A stretch of DNA of 24,919 nt from an uncultured Beijerinckiaceae bacterium (GTDB lineage Bacteria > Pseudomonadota > Alphaproteobacteria > Rhizobiales > Beijerinckiaceae): NCBI GenBank assembly GCA_937863205.1, contig CALMGA010000367.1, positions 1 through 24,919 of the forward strand, given 5' to 3'. The notes under the pieces are model-generated. The model was not told the origin of the DNA. It did no database searches and was given only the letters and a program-made list of their open reading frames with translations. The position numbers and the translations under genes are program-made. How positions within the stretch are numbered: the first letter of the stretch is position 1; each line of letters starts with the position of its first letter. Positions 22,552 to 24,919 of the stretch are shown here, piece by piece.

Positions 22552-24303
22552 ATGCACACCGCGGATGCACACTTGGCCCTTCGCATGCCCCGCCCCTTCG
22601 AGCACAGCTCCGGCATTTTCTTCCTCAACGCCAAGGTCCCGAAGGACCTCGCCGCCAAGGCGCGTTCTACCCGCGTCACCCTGCCCGTCGGCGACGCGAC
22701 GACGACGATCGCGGTCACGACGAAGGTGTTCCTGTCTCTCAGGACCAAGGACCCCGCGGTGGCCCGGGTGCGCTTCGCCGACGCGTACGCCGCCCTCGCC
22801 CGCCACTGGGAGGCGATGAGGGCCGGCCCGAAGCCTCTCACCCACAAGCAGCTCGTCGCGCTCGCCGGGGACGTCTACCGCGAGCGCGTCGCCCGCTTCG
22901 AAGCCGACCCCGCTTGCGACCCTGCCCTCTTCCTGAAGAAGGCTGAGGCCGACCGGGACGCCTTCCTGGACTGGAAGTACGGCGACGATGACGGCCTCGG
23001 CGAGATCTCGGATGAGAGCGCCCGCTTCTACGCCGCCATCCAGCGCTCGTCCGGGCCCGAGCGCCTCGCCTACGAGACCCGCGCCGACGTCGACCTCGGC
23101 CATTGCACGGTCACCTACGCGGAGGCGCTCGAGCATCTGTTCGGCACCGACGCCGACGCGATCTGCGCGCGGCGCCACGTCGTGGTCGACGCCGCCACGC
23201 GTGCAAGGCTGCTCCGCGAGATCGCCGACGTGGTCCGGCTTGCGGGAGACAAGCTCGCTCGCAACATGGCTGGCGACTATGCGGAGGACGAGAACCCCAA
23301 GCGCTTCCCTGCCTTCGAGCCTTCCGGACCGCCACAGCCCCCCTCTGCGCAGCCCGCCATCGCGAAGGATCCCAAGACGATGGCCGAGCTGCACGAGGAC
23401 TGGCGGGCGCACAACGCCGACAAGCGCGCCGCCTCGACGCTGCGCCGCTACGCGCCCTCCCTGCAGAGCCTGATCGCGCACCTCGGCTCCAGAGACGTCC
23501 GCCTCGTAACCGAGGACGACATTTGGGCCTGGGCGGAGAAGCGGCGCGACGCGGACGGCATCGCGCCTCGCACCATCAATCGCAACGACCTCGTCGCAGT
23601 CGCCTCCGTCCTGCAGTTCGCGACCACGCGCGCCGGCAGTCGCCTTCTCGCCGTCAACCCGGCGCGTGGCGTCAAGCTTGACCTGCCGAGCCGGCCCGAG
23701 ACCCGCGACAAGACCTTCCTGGCTCAAGAGGTCAGGGCCATCCTGCGCCTCGCCCGGAGCGCCAAGGGCCGGCGTTATCCGAAGGCGGCAGCCTCGCGCC
23801 GCTGGGCGCCGTGGATCTGCGCCTACACCGGCGCGCGCATCCAGGAGGTCTGTTGGCTGCGCAAGGAGGACGTCTGGCTGGAGGGTGCGATATGGGTGGT
23901 CCGCTTCCCGCGCACCAAGGAAGCCAGGGCGCGCATCGTTCCCGTGCATGACGCGCTGATCGAGGAAGGCTGGATCGAGTTCTGGCGAAGCGCCCCGGAC
24001 GGGGCCCTGTTCACGGGCGACACGTCGCAGAAGGCGGGCGTGATGCGCACGCCGGCGGAGATGCGTGCCAGCGAGCTCGCCACCTGGATCCAGCAGAACG
24101 TGGCGCTGGAGGACGGCGTCAGCCCCAACCATGGTTGGCGGCACACCTTCCTCACCATTGCCGAGGGCGTCGGCATCTCCAAGCGCCACGCCAACGCCAT
24201 CGCCGGGCACAACCGGAAGAAAGATGCCTCGGACGGTTACGTCGCGTTCCCGATCGACGTGCTCAAGCGGGAGATCGACAAGATCCCGGCCTACGATGTC
24301 TGA
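22552..24303 (+). CDS. Site-specific tyrosine integrase (DUF6538-type N-terminus)
   Basis: 583 residues from ATG 22552. TTG 22573 (giving MALRMPRPF, the usual opening of this family), ATG 22585 and TTG 22519 are alternative starts. The N-terminal region resembles the DUF6538 arm-binding segment (MPRPFEHSSGIFFLNAKVPK). A SAM-like core-binding domain follows at about residues 275-370 (TMAELHEDWRAHNADKRAAS). The catalytic domain has Arg429 (AYTGARIQEVCWL), His527 and Arg530 (NHGWRHTFLT), His553 (IAGHNRKKDASD) and Tyr563 (GYVAF). All are present, so the enzyme looks intact. It lies about 60 nt from the tRNA-Leu fragment, the expected position for an integrase next to its own attachment site. No other phage or conjugation gene is visible to its right in this window. 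Confidence 0.92.
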   Translation: MHTADAHLALRMPRPFEHSSGIFFLNAKVPKDLAAKARSTRVTLPVGDATTTIAVTTKVFLSLRTKDPAVARVRFADAYAALARHWEAMRAGPKPLTHKQLVALAGDVYRERVARFEADPACDPALFLKKAEADRDAFLDWKYGDDDGLGEISDESARFYAAIQRSSGPERLAYETRADVDLGHCTVTYAEALEHLFGTDADAICARRHVVVDAATRARLLREIADVVRLAGDKLARNMAGDYAEDENPKRFPAFEPSGPPQPPSAQPAIAKDPKTMAELHEDWRAHNADKRAASTLRRYAPSLQSLIAHLGSRDVRLVTEDDIWAWAEKRRDADGIAPRTINRNDLVAVASVLQFATTRAGSRLLAVNPARGVKLDLPSRPETRDKTFLAQEVRAILRLARSAKGRRYPKAAASRRWAPWICAYTGARIQEVCWLRKEDVWLEGAIWVVRFPRTKEARARIVPVHDALIEEGWIEFWRSAPDGALFTGDTSQKAGVMRTPAEMRASELATWIQQNVALEDGVSPNHGWRHTFLTIAEGVGISKRHANAIAGHNRKKDASDGYVAFPIDVLKREIDKIPAYDV

Positions 24304-24402
24304 AAGGGCGGATCGCTCGCGAGCGAGTTGCCCAACACTCGACCGGAGCTGGCCGGAACCGGAATGGCGGGTCCGGGCACGGATGGCTGAGACAGCGGTC
24401 GT
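24304..24402. other. Convergent intergenic gap
   Basis: 99 nt between the integrase and the oppositely oriented channel gene. No clear bidirectional terminator is seen. Confidence 0.4.
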
Positions 24403-24919
24403 TCAGCAGCGTTGGCTGCCCCTGTCGGTCATCGGCACTGCGGCGGGAGTCAGCAATTCACCCGTTGGCGCCCCGATGAAGTCGCCGGCCGCGGCGGTGG
24501 CGAGGGGGCCGTCGTCGCGTTGGGGGTGACGCGCCCGGTCGACGGAGACGGTCCCGAGCGCCCCGCCCGCCTCGTCCACGACGTTCAGCGGCGCGCCGTC
24601 GACCGGCAGGGCACGCAAGAGGTCGGGGTAGCGCACCGCCGCCGAGATGGTGGGCGGTCGGCGCCGCTCCGCCGCGCGCCGCGCGTCGTGGATGCGACCG
24701 CTGTAGACCGAGCGCGGCTCCAGGGCGCGCGCGACCAACAGGGCGCCGGCGACCGCCAGCAGCACCGGCACCATCGTCGCATCGAGCTGCCGCGTCAGCT
24801 CCGCCATCAGCGTCACCGCCGAGAGCGGCCCCTTGGTGGCGGCGGCCAGCACCGCCGCGGCGCCGAGCAGGGCGCAAGCGCCGACGGGCGTGCCCGGCCA
24901 CAGCTGGGCCCAGCCTGCC
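24403..24919 (-). CDS. ClC-family chloride channel/transporter, C-terminal part (5' end outside the window)
   Basis: The frame is open to the right edge of the window. The visible N-terminal part, GACALLGAAAVLAAATKGPL followed by SAVTLMAELT, is the end of the ClC membrane domain, with the conserved small-residue helix and a 'P-L-S-A-V' turn. Another hydrophobic helix follows (MVPVLLAVAGALLVARAL). The C-terminal ~90 residues are soluble and may be a shortened CBS-like regulatory region (YPDLLRALPVDGAPLNVVDE). ClC proteins move chloride, often in exchange for protons, across the inner membrane. This looks like ordinary chromosomal sequence and may mark the right-hand limit of the accessory region. 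Confidence 0.85.
   Translation of the reverse strand, partial: AGWAQLWPGTPVGACALLGAAAVLAAATKGPLSAVTLMAELTRQLDATMVPVLLAVAGALLVARALEPRSVYSGRIHDARRAAERRRPPTISAAVRYPDLLRALPVDGAPLNVVDEAGGALGTVSVDRARHPQRDDGPLATAAAGDFIGAPTGELLTPAAVPMTDRGSQRC

Noticed and set aside
22450..24210. 586-codon - strand frame ending in WCPGEDSNLQVTC
   Set aside because: Antisense to the integrase. The end peptide is the well-known mistranslation of a tRNA 3' end, which instead supports the tRNA fragment call.
1..24919. CRISPR array
   Set aside because: No regularly spaced short direct repeats were seen. The repeated segments are paralogous coding sequence or IS ends.

Overview
The window looks like a high-GC alphaproteobacterial chromosome or large replicon, most likely Hyphomicrobiales and possibly Methylobacterium-like. 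That rests on base composition, on exported TPR/caspase proteins typical of that order, and on the style of the integrase and small secreted protein. It is an inference from protein families, not a taxonomic result.

Region 1 (1-15899) is a one-directional cluster of extracytoplasmic genes on the + strand. Five encode C14 caspase-like (p20, metacaspase/orthocaspase-type) proteins, all with a signal peptide or lipobox and all with an intact His/Cys dyad. They come in four architectures: (a) peptidoglycan-binding-like domain, beta-propeller, Ig-like domain, caspase (two large paralogues, at 2652 and 9987); (b) caspase followed by DUF4384 (6935 and 8512); (c) TPR followed by caspase (13072); (d) a lipoprotein with a C-terminal caspase (14598). 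Between them lie a partial two-copy DUF4384 protein (1-1067), a serpin (1091) one base upstream of the first large caspase, and an OmpA-like peptidoglycan-binding protein (5988). Several junctions overlap or nearly touch (serpin/caspase, OmpA/caspase, caspase/caspase, caspase/propeller-caspase), so at least two polycistronic blocks are likely. The simplest reading is an envelope-located protease system with its own candidate inhibitor and cell-wall anchors. Its biological role is unknown.

Region 2 (15900-17041) holds a small secreted protein and a 5'-truncated, motif-degraded metallo-beta-lactamase-fold gene.

Region 3 (about 17200-21180) is a mobile-element pile-up. It contains an IS110-family element of the IS1111 subgroup, with 11-bp subterminal inverted repeats and a downstream non-coding region where a guide (seek/bridge) RNA is expected. 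An IS91-family unit on the - strand follows, with a Y2 HUH transposase, a tyrosine recombinase and a large stem structure at its right edge.

Region 4 (21388-24919) holds an ExoX-like 3'-5' exonuclease, a 3' fragment of a tRNA-Leu gene that looks like an integration scar, a site-specific tyrosine integrase immediately beyond it, and the C-terminal part of a ClC chloride-channel protein on the - strand. The tRNA fragment plus integrase suggests that part of this window lies in, or borders, a genomic island.
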